From Cupriavidus necator N-1 (GTDB lineage Bacteria > Pseudomonadota > Gammaproteobacteria > Burkholderiales > Burkholderiaceae), in contig NC_015726.1 of assembly GCF_000219215.1 (NCBI RefSeq), positions 2,480,001-2,544,000 of the forward strand: a stretch of DNA of 64,000 nucleotides, written 5' to 3'. Under the pieces are notes generated by a model. That model made no database searches and was not told the DNA's origin. It was given only the letters and a program-made list of their open reading frames with translations. Position numbers and translations under genes: made by a program. The first letter of the stretch is position 1. Each line of letters begins with the position of its first letter. This document shows, piece by piece, positions 46,609 to 56,238 of the stretch.

Positions 46609-46902
46609 TCAGCAGGTGGTGTGCGCGCCACCATGTGCGGCAAGCCACACCCTTACGGCCGCTTCGTCGAGGAAATAGTGGCAAAGCGCCACGGCGCTGC
46701 CTTGCAAGTCTGCCGGCGTGCCTGGCATCAGTACCGGCACCAGCTCGCCAAAGCGGTCTTCCAGCCCCGCATCGGCATCGACATCCACCTCATGCAGGGT
46801 GAAAGAAAAATCGCGCCGGAGCGGCTCCAGCGCGACCTTCATGTCTTCGCAAAGGTGGCAGTATGCCCGGCCGTACAGCGTCAGCGCGGGCATACCGGCC
46901 AT
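46609..46902 (-). CDS. Glutaredoxin-like protein with CHLC motif
   Basis: 97 residues with a thioredoxin-fold opening LTLYGRAYCHLCEDMKVALE. The active site is CHLC, and a cis-proline-type VPVLMPG is present. This is the small glutaredoxin family found next to mucD/degP and lepA in betaproteobacteria. It starts six bases after the degP stop, so it is probably in the envelope-stress operon, and it may reduce a cytoplasmic thiol target. Partner unknown. Confidence 0.8.
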   Translation of the reverse strand: MAGMPALTLYGRAYCHLCEDMKVALEPLRRDFSFTLHEVDVDADAGLEDRFGELVPVLMPGTPADLQGSAVALCHYFLDEAAVRVWLAAHGGAHTTC

Positions 46903-46908
46903 GGCGGA

Positions 46909-48393
46909 TCAGCGGCTGGACGTGGCGCCAGGACGCAGCGTCAGCACCTGGGTGGCGTCGCCGCGCCGCACGAACACCGCGGCAATCCGGTTCTTGTCCA
47001 GGCTACGCACCAGCTCGTTGAACTGGCGGGCGTTGGTCACGTCCGTATCGCCCAGGCGCAGGATGATGTCGCCCGGACGGATGCCGGCACGCAGCGCCGG
47101 GCCGTCGGCCACTTCCACCTCGACACCCGACTTGAGCTTGAGCTCCTTCAGGCGCGCCTCGGGCAGGTCATTGACCACCAGGCCCAGCGCGTTGGGCTTG
47201 CCGGCCTGCGCCGCGCTGTCGTCCTTGGGCGTTGCGCCGCTGCGGGCCTTGGCCTTGCCGTCCGGCTCCAGCTCGGTGACGGTGATCGTGACGTCGCGGG
47301 TCGCGCCCTTGCGCCACAGCTGCAGCGGCACGCGCGTGCCCGGCTTGGTCTCGCCCACCATGCGCGGCAGGTCCGAGGCCCGCTCGATATCGCGGCCGTT
47401 GAACTTGAGGATGATGTCGCCGGCCTCGATGCCCGCCTTCTCGGCAGGACCACCCGGCTCGACGCTGCCGACCAGCGCGCCGCGCGCACGGCCCAGGCCC
47501 AGCGAATCGGCCACCTCCTTGGTGACGTCGCCGATGGCCACGGCGATGCGCCCGCGCGTCACGCGCCCGGAGGCCTTGAGCTGCTCGGACACGCGCATCG
47601 CCTCGTCGATCGGGATCGCGAACGAGATGCCCATGTAGCCGCCGCTGCGGCTGTATATCTGCGAGTTGATGCCGATCACCTCGCCGCGCAGGTTGATCAG
47701 CGGGCCGCCGGAATTGCCGGGGTTGACCGCCACGTCGGTCTGGATGAACGGCAGGTAGTCGCCCGTGTCGCGGCCCTTGGCCGAGACGATGCCGGCGGTC
47801 ACGCTGTTGTCCAGCCCGAACGGCGAGCCGATAGCCAGCACCCATTCGCCGGCGCGAACCTTGTTGGAATCGCCCAGCGGCAGGCGCGGCAGCCCGCTGG
47901 CCTCGACCTTGAGTAGCGCCACGTCGGTGCGCTTGTCCGAGCCGATCAGCTTGGCCTTGAATTCGCGCTTGTCGGGCAGCGTCACATAGATGGTTTCGGC
48001 ATCGGCGACCACGTGCGCGTTGGTCATCACGTAGCCGTCCTGGCTGATGATGAAGCCCGAACCCACGCCGCGGCTCTGCTCTTCCTGCTGCGGCGGCTGG
48101 CCGCGGCGGGGGGCGCCGGGCGCCGGGGCACCGGGCATCGGCACGCCGAAGAAGCGCCGAAAGAATTCCGCCATCTCGTCATCGCCGCCGGGCGCACCGC
48201 GCTGGCGCACGAGTTCCGTAGTGCGGATATTGACCACGGCCGGGCTCGCCTTTTCCACCAGGTCGGTGAAATCGGGCAGGTTGTAGTTGGAGGCGGCAGC
48301 CTGGGCATGGCTGACTTCGGCAACAGTCGGGCCGAGCAGCATTATGGCAGCCATGACCACGGCCCGCGCCAGGGCTGGAGATCTGAACATCAT
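46909..48393 (-). CDS. degP: Periplasmic Do-type serine protease (DegP/MucD)
   Basis: 494 residues. Signal peptide (ALARAVVMAAIMLLGPTVAE), then a trypsin-like domain with the catalytic triad in VMTNAHVVADAE (His), KRTDVALLKVEA (Asp) and VNPGNSGGPLINLRGEVIGI (Ser). Two PDZ domains follow (about 285-375 and 395-485) with GIEAGDIILKFNGRDI and LRAGIRPGDIILRLGDTD. It degrades misfolded envelope proteins. The start is fixed by a GGGAG site; a long upstream ORF is not needed. It is downstream of rpoE-rseA-rseB, the standard sigma-E/AlgU operon order, where it is called mucD. Confidence 0.95.
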   Translation of the reverse strand: MMFRSPALARAVVMAAIMLLGPTVAEVSHAQAAASNYNLPDFTDLVEKASPAVVNIRTTELVRQRGAPGGDDEMAEFFRRFFGVPMPGAPAPGAPRRGQPPQQEEQSRGVGSGFIISQDGYVMTNAHVVADAETIYVTLPDKREFKAKLIGSDKRTDVALLKVEASGLPRLPLGDSNKVRAGEWVLAIGSPFGLDNSVTAGIVSAKGRDTGDYLPFIQTDVAVNPGNSGGPLINLRGEVIGINSQIYSRSGGYMGISFAIPIDEAMRVSEQLKASGRVTRGRIAVAIGDVTKEVADSLGLGRARGALVGSVEPGGPAEKAGIEAGDIILKFNGRDIERASDLPRMVGETKPGTRVPLQLWRKGATRDVTITVTELEPDGKAKARSGATPKDDSAAQAGKPNALGLVVNDLPEARLKELKLKSGVEVEVADGPALRAGIRPGDIILRLGDTDVTNARQFNELVRSLDKNRIAAVFVRRGDATQVLTLRPGATSSR

Positions 48394-48526
48394 CGACAAC
48401 TCCCGGGATTCAGCAAATAGAAGAAAAACCGTCTGGATGTGATCCCGTGGCGGGGACCCCTGCGCAAGTTTCATGGAGCCGGCGCCGGGACAGAGTCCGG
48501 CGGCGTCGGCTGCACCTGCGTCAAGC

Positions 48527-49615
48527 TCAGTGTACCGCCTTGGGCGGGCGGTATTCCACGGCGGTCGCAAACTGCCGGACGGTGCTCGCCGGCACCTCGC
48601 CCACCACGGTAATCCAGAAATCGGCAATCCGGCGCACCACGACCTGGGTCGCGCCGAGCGCGGCCACGCCCTCGCGGCGCACGCGTTGCTCGGAAACCGG
48701 TTCAATGAAGACCGACAGGCCGGTCAGCCCATCGCTGTAGACGACCTGCAGCACTTCGAAGACCTGGCCGTGCGCGTTGCCCGGCGCGGGCGCGCGCAGT
48801 TCGCCGAGCGGACGGCGGACTTCACGGATCTTCTGGAAGCCCTTGAGCGGCACCGCAATCGACCAGCCCTCGTCGGCGATATTGGTCGGCTGGTAGGTCA
48901 CCTCATAGCGATTCCAGCTGCTGGAATTCTTGATCGCCCCGAGGATACGCTGCTTTTCGGACGGCACCCCGATCTGCACCTGCGAGAACGCGACCTGCTC
49001 CAGCACCTTGCCGCCGTCGCCAATGGTCTGCGCGCGCATCAGCAGGCCGGAGTTTTTCTCCGCCCACAGGTGCACCGCATAGCGTGCGGCATCGTGCGGC
49101 TCCAGCGCAAAGACCTCGCACTCCATGCCTGCCACCCGCTCGGCGGGCATCTTGCGCATGTCGTACAGGTCCAGCACGTCGTTCTTGTTGGTGGCGAGCA
49201 GCGCCGGGAAGCGGTCCTTGGCTTCCTGCTTCTCCACCACCACCAGCTTGGCTTCGGGGATCAGGCTGTGCACCACGTCATTCTGCCGCAGCACCTCGCG
49301 CGGCTTGCCATCGAGCGTTTCCAGGCGTTCGTACTCGTTGTGGACGAGATCGCTGTAATGCTGGATACGCGAGGCGTGCATGACGCTGCCGCGCTGGTAG
49401 ATCAGCGTGCCGACATAGTTTTCGCGCTGTGCGGCTTTGTGGATCTTGTTGAGCCAGGCGGTGGCGTCGCGTCGGTTCAGCGTACTGTCTGAAGGCTGTG
49501 CGGTGGCCGCGGCAGCGCTCAGACACAAGGCCAGAAAAAAGGACCTACGCAGGGCCCTGATTTTCTGCGCGCCCGCTACATAGGCGGGCGACCCTCCTTT
49601 AAGCATGTCCGGCAT
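48527..49615 (-). CDS. rseB: Sigma-E regulatory protein RseB/MucB
   Basis: 362 residues. Signal sequence (ALRRSFFLALCLSAAAATA), then the MucB/RseB N-terminal lipoprotein-localisation-like domain (about 50-220) with NYVGTLIYQRGS, HSLIPEAKLVVVEK and VFALEPHDAARYAVHLWAEK, and the C-terminal domain (about 240-350) with LGATQVVVRRIADFWITVVG. It binds RseA in the periplasm and shields it from cleavage until it senses lipid or envelope damage. The ATG overlaps the rseA stop (TAATG); a start at residue 4 is also possible. degP follows after 133 bases. Confidence 0.93.
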   Translation of the reverse strand: MPDMLKGGSPAYVAGAQKIRALRRSFFLALCLSAAAATAQPSDSTLNRRDATAWLNKIHKAAQRENYVGTLIYQRGSVMHASRIQHYSDLVHNEYERLETLDGKPREVLRQNDVVHSLIPEAKLVVVEKQEAKDRFPALLATNKNDVLDLYDMRKMPAERVAGMECEVFALEPHDAARYAVHLWAEKNSGLLMRAQTIGDGGKVLEQVAFSQVQIGVPSEKQRILGAIKNSSSWNRYEVTYQPTNIADEGWSIAVPLKGFQKIREVRRPLGELRAPAPGNAHGQVFEVLQVVYSDGLTGLSVFIEPVSEQRVRREGVAALGATQVVVRRIADFWITVVGEVPASTVRQFATAVEYRPPKAVH

Positions 49616-50244
49616 TATTCCTGCGTATTTTCCTGAGTAAAGTTTGCACCGTTGGCAACCGTGCGCATGGTGGGCACGAACGCATCCGTTGCCACCGACG
49701 TGCGATGGGCACGCAGGTATTCGTCCAGGCGCGGGTCACGGATCATCTGGGGACTTTCCGCCGCCACGGTGACGATACCAGAGGCCGGGCTGGCTGCGGG
49801 CTGGTCGGCGCGCGCCACCACGGCATCGGGGGTGGCCAGCGTGGCGGGGCCGCGCATCTGCGGCACGACCACCCAGCTGACCGCTGCCACGGCGGCGGCG
49901 ATCGCGGTGCCCGGCATCACGCGGCGCACCCACGACGGCCTGACCAGCAGGCGGTGGCGGGCGCTGGCCTGCGCCACTGCCGGCACCAGTACGTGCGGCT
50001 CGGCTTCCAGGCGCGCGGAGAAACGAGAGAGGAAAGCAGTGGTGGAACCCGCGTGCGTCAGGTCTTCCGAACGCAGCGTGTCGCCGATCAACTGGTAAGT
50101 GGCCCAGTCGGACATGCCGGCATCGCTTTTCGCGAGACCCAGCACGGCATCGACTTCGTGCAGCGCCAGTTCGCCATCCATCAGTACGGAGATCTGCTCC
50201 GCTGCTTCCACTACATGAACCGACTGCTTATGAGCCTGACCCAT
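49615..50244 (-). CDS. rseA: Anti-sigma-E factor RseA/MucA
   Basis: 209 residues. N-terminal cytoplasmic anti-sigma domain (QISVLMDGELALHEVDAVLG, DWATYQLIGDTLRSEDL), one membrane helix (PGTAIAAAVAAVSWVVVPQM) and a periplasmic tail with a proteolysis-prone region, RDPRLDEYLRAHR. It holds RpoE inactive until it is degraded under envelope stress. The ATG at 50242-50244 starts directly at the domain. It lies between rpoE (upstream) and rseB with coupled codons. Confidence 0.93.
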   Translation of the reverse strand: MGQAHKQSVHVVEAAEQISVLMDGELALHEVDAVLGLAKSDAGMSDWATYQLIGDTLRSEDLTHAGSTTAFLSRFSARLEAEPHVLVPAVAQASARHRLLVRPSWVRRVMPGTAIAAAVAAVSWVVVPQMRGPATLATPDAVVARADQPAASPASGIVTVAAESPQMIRDPRLDEYLRAHRTSVATDAFVPTMRTVANGANFTQENTQE

Positions 50245-50359
50245 TTCCCACCCCAAGACATTCCATTGAACACCGATAATCCCGTCACTTCTGTCGCTTA
50301 TCGATGCAGGAATACGCTGCAACGCTGGCCGCACGACATTCTTCTCGACTACCCGACTA

Positions 50360-50959
50360 CTACCACCGCTTGCCCTCTGCCGTTCCCAGCAGCGGACGCA
50401 ATTTCTCGGCAATCGCCTCGCGCGCCCGGAAGATCCGCGAACGCACCGTCCCGATCGGACATCCCATCGCTTCGGCGATCTCCTCATAGCTGAGGCCCTC
50501 GATCTCGCGCAGCGTGATGGCGGTTCGCAATTCCTCCGGAAGGGCCTCCATGGCGCGGTTCACCGTCTCGGCGACCTGGCGCGTGTGAAGCATCGATTCC
50601 GGCGTATTGATATCCCTTAGTTGCTCACCGTCCGCAAAAGTTTCAGCCTCTTCTGCATCGATATCGCTGGACGCTTCCGGGCGGCGGCCCTGGGTGGCCA
50701 GGTAGTTCTTGGCCGTGTTGACGGCGATCCGGTACAGCCACGTATAGAAGGCCGACTCCCCGCGGAACTGGGGCAAGGCGCGGTATGCCTTGATAAAGGC
50801 ATCCTGCGCCACATCCTCAACCTCAGCGGGGTCCCTGACCAGGCGCGAAATCAGGCGAATGATCTTCCGATGGTATTTGGTCACCAGAAGTTCAAAGGCC
50901 CGCTTGTCGCCCTGCTGGACGCGTTCAACTAGGAGCTGATCGGCTTCGCGTTCGCTCAC
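50360..50959 (-). CDS. rpoE: RNA polymerase ECF sigma factor RpoE/AlgU
   Basis: 199 residues, GTG start at 50957-50959 with AGGTGAG ahead of it. Sigma region 2 is LVTKYHRKIIRLISRLVRDP with DVAQDAFIKAYRALPQF; region 4 is ALPEELRTAITLREIEGLSY and EEIAEAMGCPIGTVRSRIFR. Directs transcription of envelope-stress genes. It is the first gene of rpoE-rseA-rseB-degP, and autoregulation is expected, but I could not find a convincing GGAACTT-type promoter in the 111 bases upstream. Confidence 0.96.
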   Translation of the reverse strand: MSEREADQLLVERVQQGDKRAFELLVTKYHRKIIRLISRLVRDPAEVEDVAQDAFIKAYRALPQFRGESAFYTWLYRIAVNTAKNYLATQGRRPEASSDIDAEEAETFADGEQLRDINTPESMLHTRQVAETVNRAMEALPEELRTAITLREIEGLSYEEIAEAMGCPIGTVRSRIFRAREAIAEKLRPLLGTAEGKRW

Positions 50960-51070
50960 GTATGGCTCACCTGCAGTGTATCTCTTGGTTTGGTCGTCAC
51001 GACAAACGTTGTATTTTACCTACGATTCTAAGCCCGCCCGGTGAAGCAACGCGCATCCTGTGACCGTAAG

Positions 51071-51631
51071 CTAACAAAATCGTTCCCCTGCCGGCATATC
51101 AGGTTGCACCCGCAGTGCAACTCTGGCGGCGCGTTGCAACCGCCGCACTAACTCGGGCGAACCCGCCTGCCAGGGAAGAAATATGGCGCCCGGCATCCCG
51201 GGCGCTCCGGGGACCAGGCGCACGACAACGGCGCCCCCGGCCTGCCAGCATTGCCTGACCACAGCCTCGTGCCGGGCACCGCCCGGCCCTTGCAGGCGGA
51301 TCCGCAATGGCTCCTTGCCGTCGGGGGCGTGCAGCACCGCGGTGCAGTGCCAGCGCAGGCCGCGCCACCACGCCAGCCAGGCACGCACCGTCGCCGTGGC
51401 GGCAAGCGTGAGTCCCAGCGCCATGGCGGCATGCCCCCAATGGAAACCAGACTGACTGCCGGCCACCACATCGGCCAGCGTCCGCGCCAGCAGCGCGAGC
51501 GCCAGCGTTTCGCCGGCACAAAACATGAACAGGGCCCACAACGGGTGGACCCTGCCCTGGCGCAGCCCGCGAAGGGCCCGCCTCAACCACGGATCAGGCG
51601 CGGCGGAAAACAAGCGTGCCGTTGGTGCCAC
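51071..51631 (-). CDS. Hypothetical membrane protein overlapping fabF
   Basis: Up to 186 residues. Two hydrophobic stretches ([20 protein letters not shown] and [20 protein letters not shown]) suggest an inner-membrane protein with a C-terminal domain containing [20 protein letters not shown]. From the first ATG it overlaps the fabF end by 38 bases; a start further in (for example GTG before HPLWALF) would remove the overlap. It lies between fabF and rpoE on the same strand. No family recognised; role unknown. Confidence 0.6.
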   Translation of the reverse strand: MAPTARLFSAAPDPWLRRALRGLRQGRVHPLWALFMFCAGETLALALLARTLADVVAGSQSGFHWGHAAMALGLTLAATATVRAWLAWWRGLRWHCTAVLHAPDGKEPLRIRLQGPGGARHEAVVRQCWQAGGAVVVRLVPGAPGMPGAIFLPWQAGSPELVRRLQRAARVALRVQPDMPAGERFC

Positions 51632-52826
51632 CGAAACCGAAGTTGTTCTTCACCGCGACGTCGATCTTCATCTCGCGCGCCGTGTTGGCCACGTAGTCCA
51701 GGTCGCACTCGGGATCCTGGTTGTCGAGGTTGATCGTCGGCGGCGACACCTGGTTGTGCAGCGCCAGCACGGTGAAGACCGATTCCAGGCCGCCGGCACC
51801 GCCCAGCAGATGGCCGGTCATCGACTTGGTCGAGTTCACCACCATCTTGTAGGCCTGCTCGCCGAATGCGGCCTTGATCGCATCGGATTCGTTCTTGTCG
51901 CCCAGCGGCGTGGACGTGCCGTGGGCGTTCAGGTAGTGCACCTGGTCGGTATTGATGCCGGCGTCCTTGAGCGCATTGACCATGCAACGGCGCGGGCCGT
52001 CCATGTTCGGCGCGGTCATGTGATAGGCGTCGCCGCTCATGCCAAAGCCGATCAGCTCGGCATAGATGCGCGCGCCGCGCGCCTTGGCCGACTCGTACTC
52101 CTCCAGCATCATCACCCCCGCGCCTTCGCCCAGCACGAAGCCGTCGCGGTCCTTGTCCCACGGACGCGAAGCGGCCGCCGGATCGTCATTGCGCGTCGAC
52201 AGCGCACGCGCAGCGGCGAAACCGCCGATGCCCAGCGGCGACACGGTCGACTCGGCACCGCCCGCCAGCATGGCGTCGGCATCGCCGGCCTGGATCAGGC
52301 GGGCGGCCAGGCCAATGCTGTGCAGGCCGGTCGTGCAAGCGGTCACGGCAGCCAGGTTCGGGCCCTTGATGCCGTGGATGATCGACAGGTGGCCCGCGAT
52401 CATGTTGATGATCGATCCCGGCACGAAGAACGGCGAAATCCGGCGCGGACCACGCTCGGTCAGCACGGCGTGGGTTTCTTCGATCAACGGCAGCCCGCCG
52501 ATGCCCGAACCGACCAGCACGCCGATGCGCTCGGCATTGGCGTCGGTCACTTCCAGGCCGCTGTCCTTCAGCGCCTGCGTGCCGGCTGCAATGCCGAAAT
52601 GGATAAAGGTATCCATCGCGCGGGCTTCCTTGGCGGGGATGTAGTCCTCGGCATTGAAACCCTTCACTTCACCGGCAAAGTGCACGGAAAGCGCGGAGTG
52701 ATCGAATTTGGTGATGGTGGCGATGCCGGACTTGCCGGCAACCAGGTTGGCCCAGCCTTCGGCAACCGTGTTTCCGACCGGAGACACAAGGCCAAGCCCA
52801 GTGACGACGACGCGACGACGGCTCAC
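51594..52826 (-). CDS. fabF: 3-oxoacyl-[ACP] synthase II
   Basis: Elongates acyl-ACP chains with malonyl-ACP. 410 residues from the GTG at 52824-52826 ([19 protein letters not shown]). The nucleophile Cys is in [20 protein letters not shown] and the two catalytic histidines in [13 protein letters not shown] and [29 protein letters not shown] is the usual C terminus. It follows acpP by 190 bases, the standard acpP-fabF pair. Confidence 0.97.
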   Translation of the reverse strand: MSRRRVVVTGLGLVSPVGNTVAEGWANLVAGKSGIATITKFDHSALSVHFAGEVKGFNAEDYIPAKEARAMDTFIHFGIAAGTQALKDSGLEVTDANAERIGVLVGSGIGGLPLIEETHAVLTERGPRRISPFFVPGSIINMIAGHLSIIHGIKGPNLAAVTACTTGLHSIGLAARLIQAGDADAMLAGGAESTVSPLGIGGFAAARALSTRNDDPAAASRPWDKDRDGFVLGEGAGVMMLEEYESAKARGARIYAELIGFGMSGDAYHMTAPNMDGPRRCMVNALKDAGINTDQVHYLNAHGTSTPLGDKNESDAIKAAFGEQAYKMVVNSTKSMTGHLLGGAGGLESVFTVLALHNQVSPPTINLDNQDPECDLDYVANTAREMKIDVAVKNNFGFGGTNGTLVFRRA

Positions 52827-53016
52827 TATGTTTTCCTACGGGTGCGTGAAACGGGAACGGAACGGAGATCAACCCGCCGCCGGCCTTGCGGGCCGCACGG
52901 CGAAGCACATTCCATTCTGCTTCTTCAAACAGACGAAAGCCACAGAAAACAGCAAGGCGCGGCCGCAACGGCCCGCCCACCTGCCTTCTGTGGCTCGGAA
53001 TGCAGAGACGACGGGC

Positions 53017-53256
53017 TTAGGCCTTGACGTGCGCGGTGGCGTAGTCGATAGCCTGTTGCACGGTCGTGATCTTTTCGGCTTCCTCATCAGGAATTTCCAT
53101 GCCGAATTCATCTTCCAACGCCATCACGAGTTCAACCGTGTCCAGCGAGTCCGCACCGAGATCGTTCACGAACGACGATTCGTTCTTGATGTCTGCCTCG
53201 GCCACGCCAAGCTGTTCTGCCACGATTTTCTTGACGCGTTGTTCGATATTGTCCAT
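53017..53256 (-). CDS. acpP: Acyl carrier protein
   Basis: 79 residues, acidic. The phosphopantetheine serine is in [20 protein letters not shown]. Starts [17 protein letters not shown] with a strong GGAGGG site upstream. Carries growing acyl chains for the whole fatty-acid cycle; AcpS, which modifies it, is encoded 14 kb away in the same window. Confidence 0.98.
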
Positions 53257-53426
53257 GTAACCCTCCAGGGAAGTTCGACAAAAAGTGGGCGCATTTTAGC
53301 AGGTTTGAGGCGACAGAAATGCCGCCTGCCAAGCTTTGCAAGAATCGCGCCCGTTTGGTTCGGAAAACTACTACTTCAGGCGGCTTCTTCGGGCTTCTTC
53401 CCCGAAACCAGCCAACCAAAAACCCA

Positions 53427-54176
53427 TTAGTTCATGTACATCCCGCCGTTCACATGCAGCGTAGTGCCGGTAATGTAAGCGGCTTGCGGACCAGCCAGGA
53501 AGGCCACCGCGTTGGCGATATCCTCCGGCTGGCCAAGGCGACCCAGCGGGATCTGTGTCTTGAGAGAAGCATGCTGCTCTTCGGACAGCGCCTTGGTCAT
53601 GTCGGTGTCGATAAAGCCCGGCGCGACACAGTTCACGGTCACGTTGCGGCTGCCGATTTCCGCGGCCAGCGAGCGGGTCATGCCCGCCACGCCCGCCTTG
53701 GCAGCAGAGTAGTTCATCTGGCCGGGGTTGCCGACCGAGCCCACCACCGAAGTGATATTGATGATGCGGCCCTGGCGGGCCTTCATCATCGGGCGCAGCA
53801 CCGCGCGCGACAGGCGGAACACCGAGGTCAGGTTGGTCTGAATCACGGCCAGCCAGTCCTCGTCCTTCATGCGCATCGCCAGCTGGTCCTGCGTGATGCC
53901 GGCATTGTTGACCAGCACGCCGATGCCGCCGTGGGTCTTGACGATCTCGTCGATGAGCGCGTCGCAAGCGGCCGCGTCATTGACGTTGAGCACGGCGCCC
54001 CTGCCCTTCAGGCCATCGACGCCGAGGTAATCGGTGATGCCGGCCGCGCCGGCTTCGCTGGTGGCGGTGCCGATCACGGTGGCGCCCTGGCGGGCCAGTT
54101 CCAGCGCGATGGCGCGGCCGATGCCGCGCGAGGCGCCAGTGACCAGCGCAACCTGGTTGTCGAGAAGTTTGGTCAT
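53427..54176 (-). CDS. fabG: 3-oxoacyl-[ACP] reductase
   Basis: 249 residues, short-chain dehydrogenase. NADPH-binding motif VALVTGASRGIGRAIALELA, active-site Ser in NITSVVGSVGNPGQMNYSAA and the YxxxK in the last part of it (NYSAAKAG). FabG reduces 3-oxoacyl-ACP. Starts after a GAGGA site, 16 bases from fabD on the same strand. Confidence 0.97.
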   Translation of the reverse strand: MTKLLDNQVALVTGASRGIGRAIALELARQGATVIGTATSEAGAAGITDYLGVDGLKGRGAVLNVNDAAACDALIDEIVKTHGGIGVLVNNAGITQDQLAMRMKDEDWLAVIQTNLTSVFRLSRAVLRPMMKARQGRIINITSVVGSVGNPGQMNYSAAKAGVAGMTRSLAAEIGSRNVTVNCVAPGFIDTDMTKALSEEQHASLKTQIPLGRLGQPEDIANAVAFLAGPQAAYITGTTLHVNGGMYMN

Positions 54177-54192
54177 GCGGATGTCCTCTTGC

Positions 54193-55122
54193 TTACTTCA
54201 GCAGCGCCAGCGTGTCTTGCAGCGAGGCCGGATCGAAGATCGCGCCGCCGGTCAGGTTGCCGTCGATGCGCTTGGTCATGCCGGCCAGCACCTTGCCGGG
54301 GCCGCATTCGATCACGTGCGTGATGCCTTCGGCGGCCATCTTCTGCACGCACTCGACCCAGCGCACCGGCGCTGCGGCCTGGCGCACCAGGGCGTCCTTG
54401 ATCGCGTCCGGATCATTGACGATGGCGACGTCGACGTTGTTCACCAGCGGGATCGACGGCGCCGAGAAAGCCAGGCCGGCCATGCGCTCGCGCAGGCGGT
54501 CCGAAGCGGGCTTGAGCAGCGACGAGTGGAACGGCGCCGACACCGGCAGCGGCAGCGCGCGCTTGGCGCCCTTGCCCTTGGCGATTTCGCAGGCCTTCTC
54601 GACCGCGGCCTTGTGGCCGGCGATCACCACCTGCGACGGCGCGTTGAAGTTCACGGCCTCGACCACGCCCGCGGCCGATGCCTCGGCGCAAGCGGCGCGC
54701 ACGTCGTCATCGGACAGGCCCAGGATCGCGGCCATGGCGCCCTCGCCCACCGGCACGGCTTCCTGCATGGCTTGCGCGCGGAAGCGCACCAGCGGCACCG
54801 CATCGGCAAACGGGATCACGCCCGCAGCCACCAGCGCCGAGTACTCGCCCAGGCTGTGGCCGGCAACCAGCGCCGGCGCCGGGCCACCGGCGTCCAGCCA
54901 GGCACGGTAGACCGCCACGGCGGCGGTCAGCATCACCGGCTGCGTGTTGGTGGTCAGGTTCAGCTCTTCGGCGGGGCCTTCGGCGATCAGGCGACCGAGG
55001 TCCTGGCCGAGCGCGGCCGAGGCTTCTTCCACGGTAGCGCGCACCACGGCGTTATCGGCGAAGGCATTGAGCATGCCGACCGACTGCGAACCCTGGCCGG
55101 GAAATACGAAAGCGAATTTCAT
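54193..55122 (-). CDS. fabD: Malonyl-CoA:ACP transacylase
   Basis: 309 residues. N terminus FAFVFPGQGSQSVGML, nucleophile Ser in ALVAGHSLGEYSALVAAG, and the catalytic His in FNAPSQVVIAGHKAAV/VSAPFHSSLLKP. Loads malonyl groups onto AcpP. It lies between fabH (upstream) and fabG in the fabH-fabD-fabG-acpP-fabF order. Confidence 0.97.
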   Translation of the reverse strand: MKFAFVFPGQGSQSVGMLNAFADNAVVRATVEEASAALGQDLGRLIAEGPAEELNLTTNTQPVMLTAAVAVYRAWLDAGGPAPALVAGHSLGEYSALVAAGVIPFADAVPLVRFRAQAMQEAVPVGEGAMAAILGLSDDDVRAACAEASAAGVVEAVNFNAPSQVVIAGHKAAVEKACEIAKGKGAKRALPLPVSAPFHSSLLKPASDRLRERMAGLAFSAPSIPLVNNVDVAIVNDPDAIKDALVRQAAAPVRWVECVQKMAAEGITHVIECGPGKVLAGMTKRIDGNLTGGAIFDPASLQDTLALLK

Positions 55123-55205
55123 CGGAATGGAACCCTAACAAGAAACGGGTGGCCGGCGCCGCGGCATGTCCTGCATGCGCGGCATGCCATGGCGCCGGCC
55201 GCGAA

Positions 55206-56186
55206 TCACATGCGCAGCAGCACCGCGCCCCAGGTGAAGCCGCCGCCCACGCCTTCCATCAGCACGGTCTGGCCCGGGCGGATGCGGCCGTCGCGCACCG
55301 CGACGTCCAGCGCCAGCGGGATCGACGCGGCCGAGGTGTTGCCGTGCTCATGCACGGTGGCGACCATGCGCTCCGCCGGCAGGCCCAGCTTCTTCGCCGT
55401 GCCCTGCATGATGCGGATATTGGCCTGGTGCGGAATCAGCCAGTCAACCTGGTCCGGCGTCAGGCTGGCAGCCTCCATGGCTTCGCGCGCGACCTTGTCC
55501 AGCACATTCACAGCCAGCTTGAACACAGCCTGGCCGTCCATGTGCAGGAACGGGTTGCCGGTGATGTTGCCGCCGGCGACGTTGCCCGGCACGCACAGGA
55601 TATCGACATGCCTGCCGTCCGAGTGCATCGCGGTGGACAGGATCCCCGGCTCCTCGGAGGCCGACAGCAGCACGGCGCCGGCACCGTCGCCGAACAGCAC
55701 GCAGGTGGTGCGGTCGTTGAAGTCCAGGATGCGCGAGAACACCTCGGTGCCGATCACCAGCACGTTGCGGTGCGAGCCGCTGCGGATGAACTTGTCGGCC
55801 GTGGCCAGCGCGTACACGAAGCCCGAGCACACCGCCTGCAGGTCGAAGGCCGGGCAGTGGTTGGTGATGCCCAGCTTTTCCTGCACGATGCAGGCCGTGC
55901 TGGGGAACACAAAGTCCGGCGTCGAGGTGGCGACGATGATCAGGTCGATGCTCTGGCGGTCGATGCCGGCAGCCTCGATGGCCTGCTCGGCAGCCTTGAC
56001 CGCGAGATCGCTGCTGGTCACATCCGGCTCGGCCCAGTGGCGTGCCGAAATGCCGCTGCGCGAGACGATCCAGTCGTCGCTGGTCTCGATGCCCTTTTCG
56101 GCAAGCTGCGCGGCCAGGTCATGGTTGGTCACGCGCCGCGGAGGCAGGTAGCTCCCGGTACCGATGATTTTTGCGTACTTGGTCAT
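55206..56186 (-). CDS. fabH: 3-oxoacyl-[ACP] synthase III
   Basis: Starts fatty-acid synthesis by condensing acetyl-CoA with malonyl-ACP. 326 residues. Catalytic Cys in [20 protein letters not shown], His in [20 protein letters not shown] and Asn in [15 protein letters not shown]. Starts [20 protein letters not shown]; the longer ORF to 56327 is not family-like. Between plsX and fabD. Confidence 0.97.
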   Translation of the reverse strand: MTKYAKIIGTGSYLPPRRVTNHDLAAQLAEKGIETSDDWIVSRSGISARHWAEPDVTSSDLAVKAAEQAIEAAGIDRQSIDLIIVATSTPDFVFPSTACIVQEKLGITNHCPAFDLQAVCSGFVYALATADKFIRSGSHRNVLVIGTEVFSRILDFNDRTTCVLFGDGAGAVLLSASEEPGILSTAMHSDGRHVDILCVPGNVAGGNITGNPFLHMDGQAVFKLAVNVLDKVAREAMEAASLTPDQVDWLIPHQANIRIMQGTAKKLGLPAERMVATVHEHGNTSAASIPLALDVAVRDGRIRPGQTVLMEGVGGGFTWGAVLLRM

Positions 56187-56238
56187 GTATTGTCGGATCG
56201 TATGGCCCGCAGGCACCCTCGACCGGCGCGCGTGGCGC

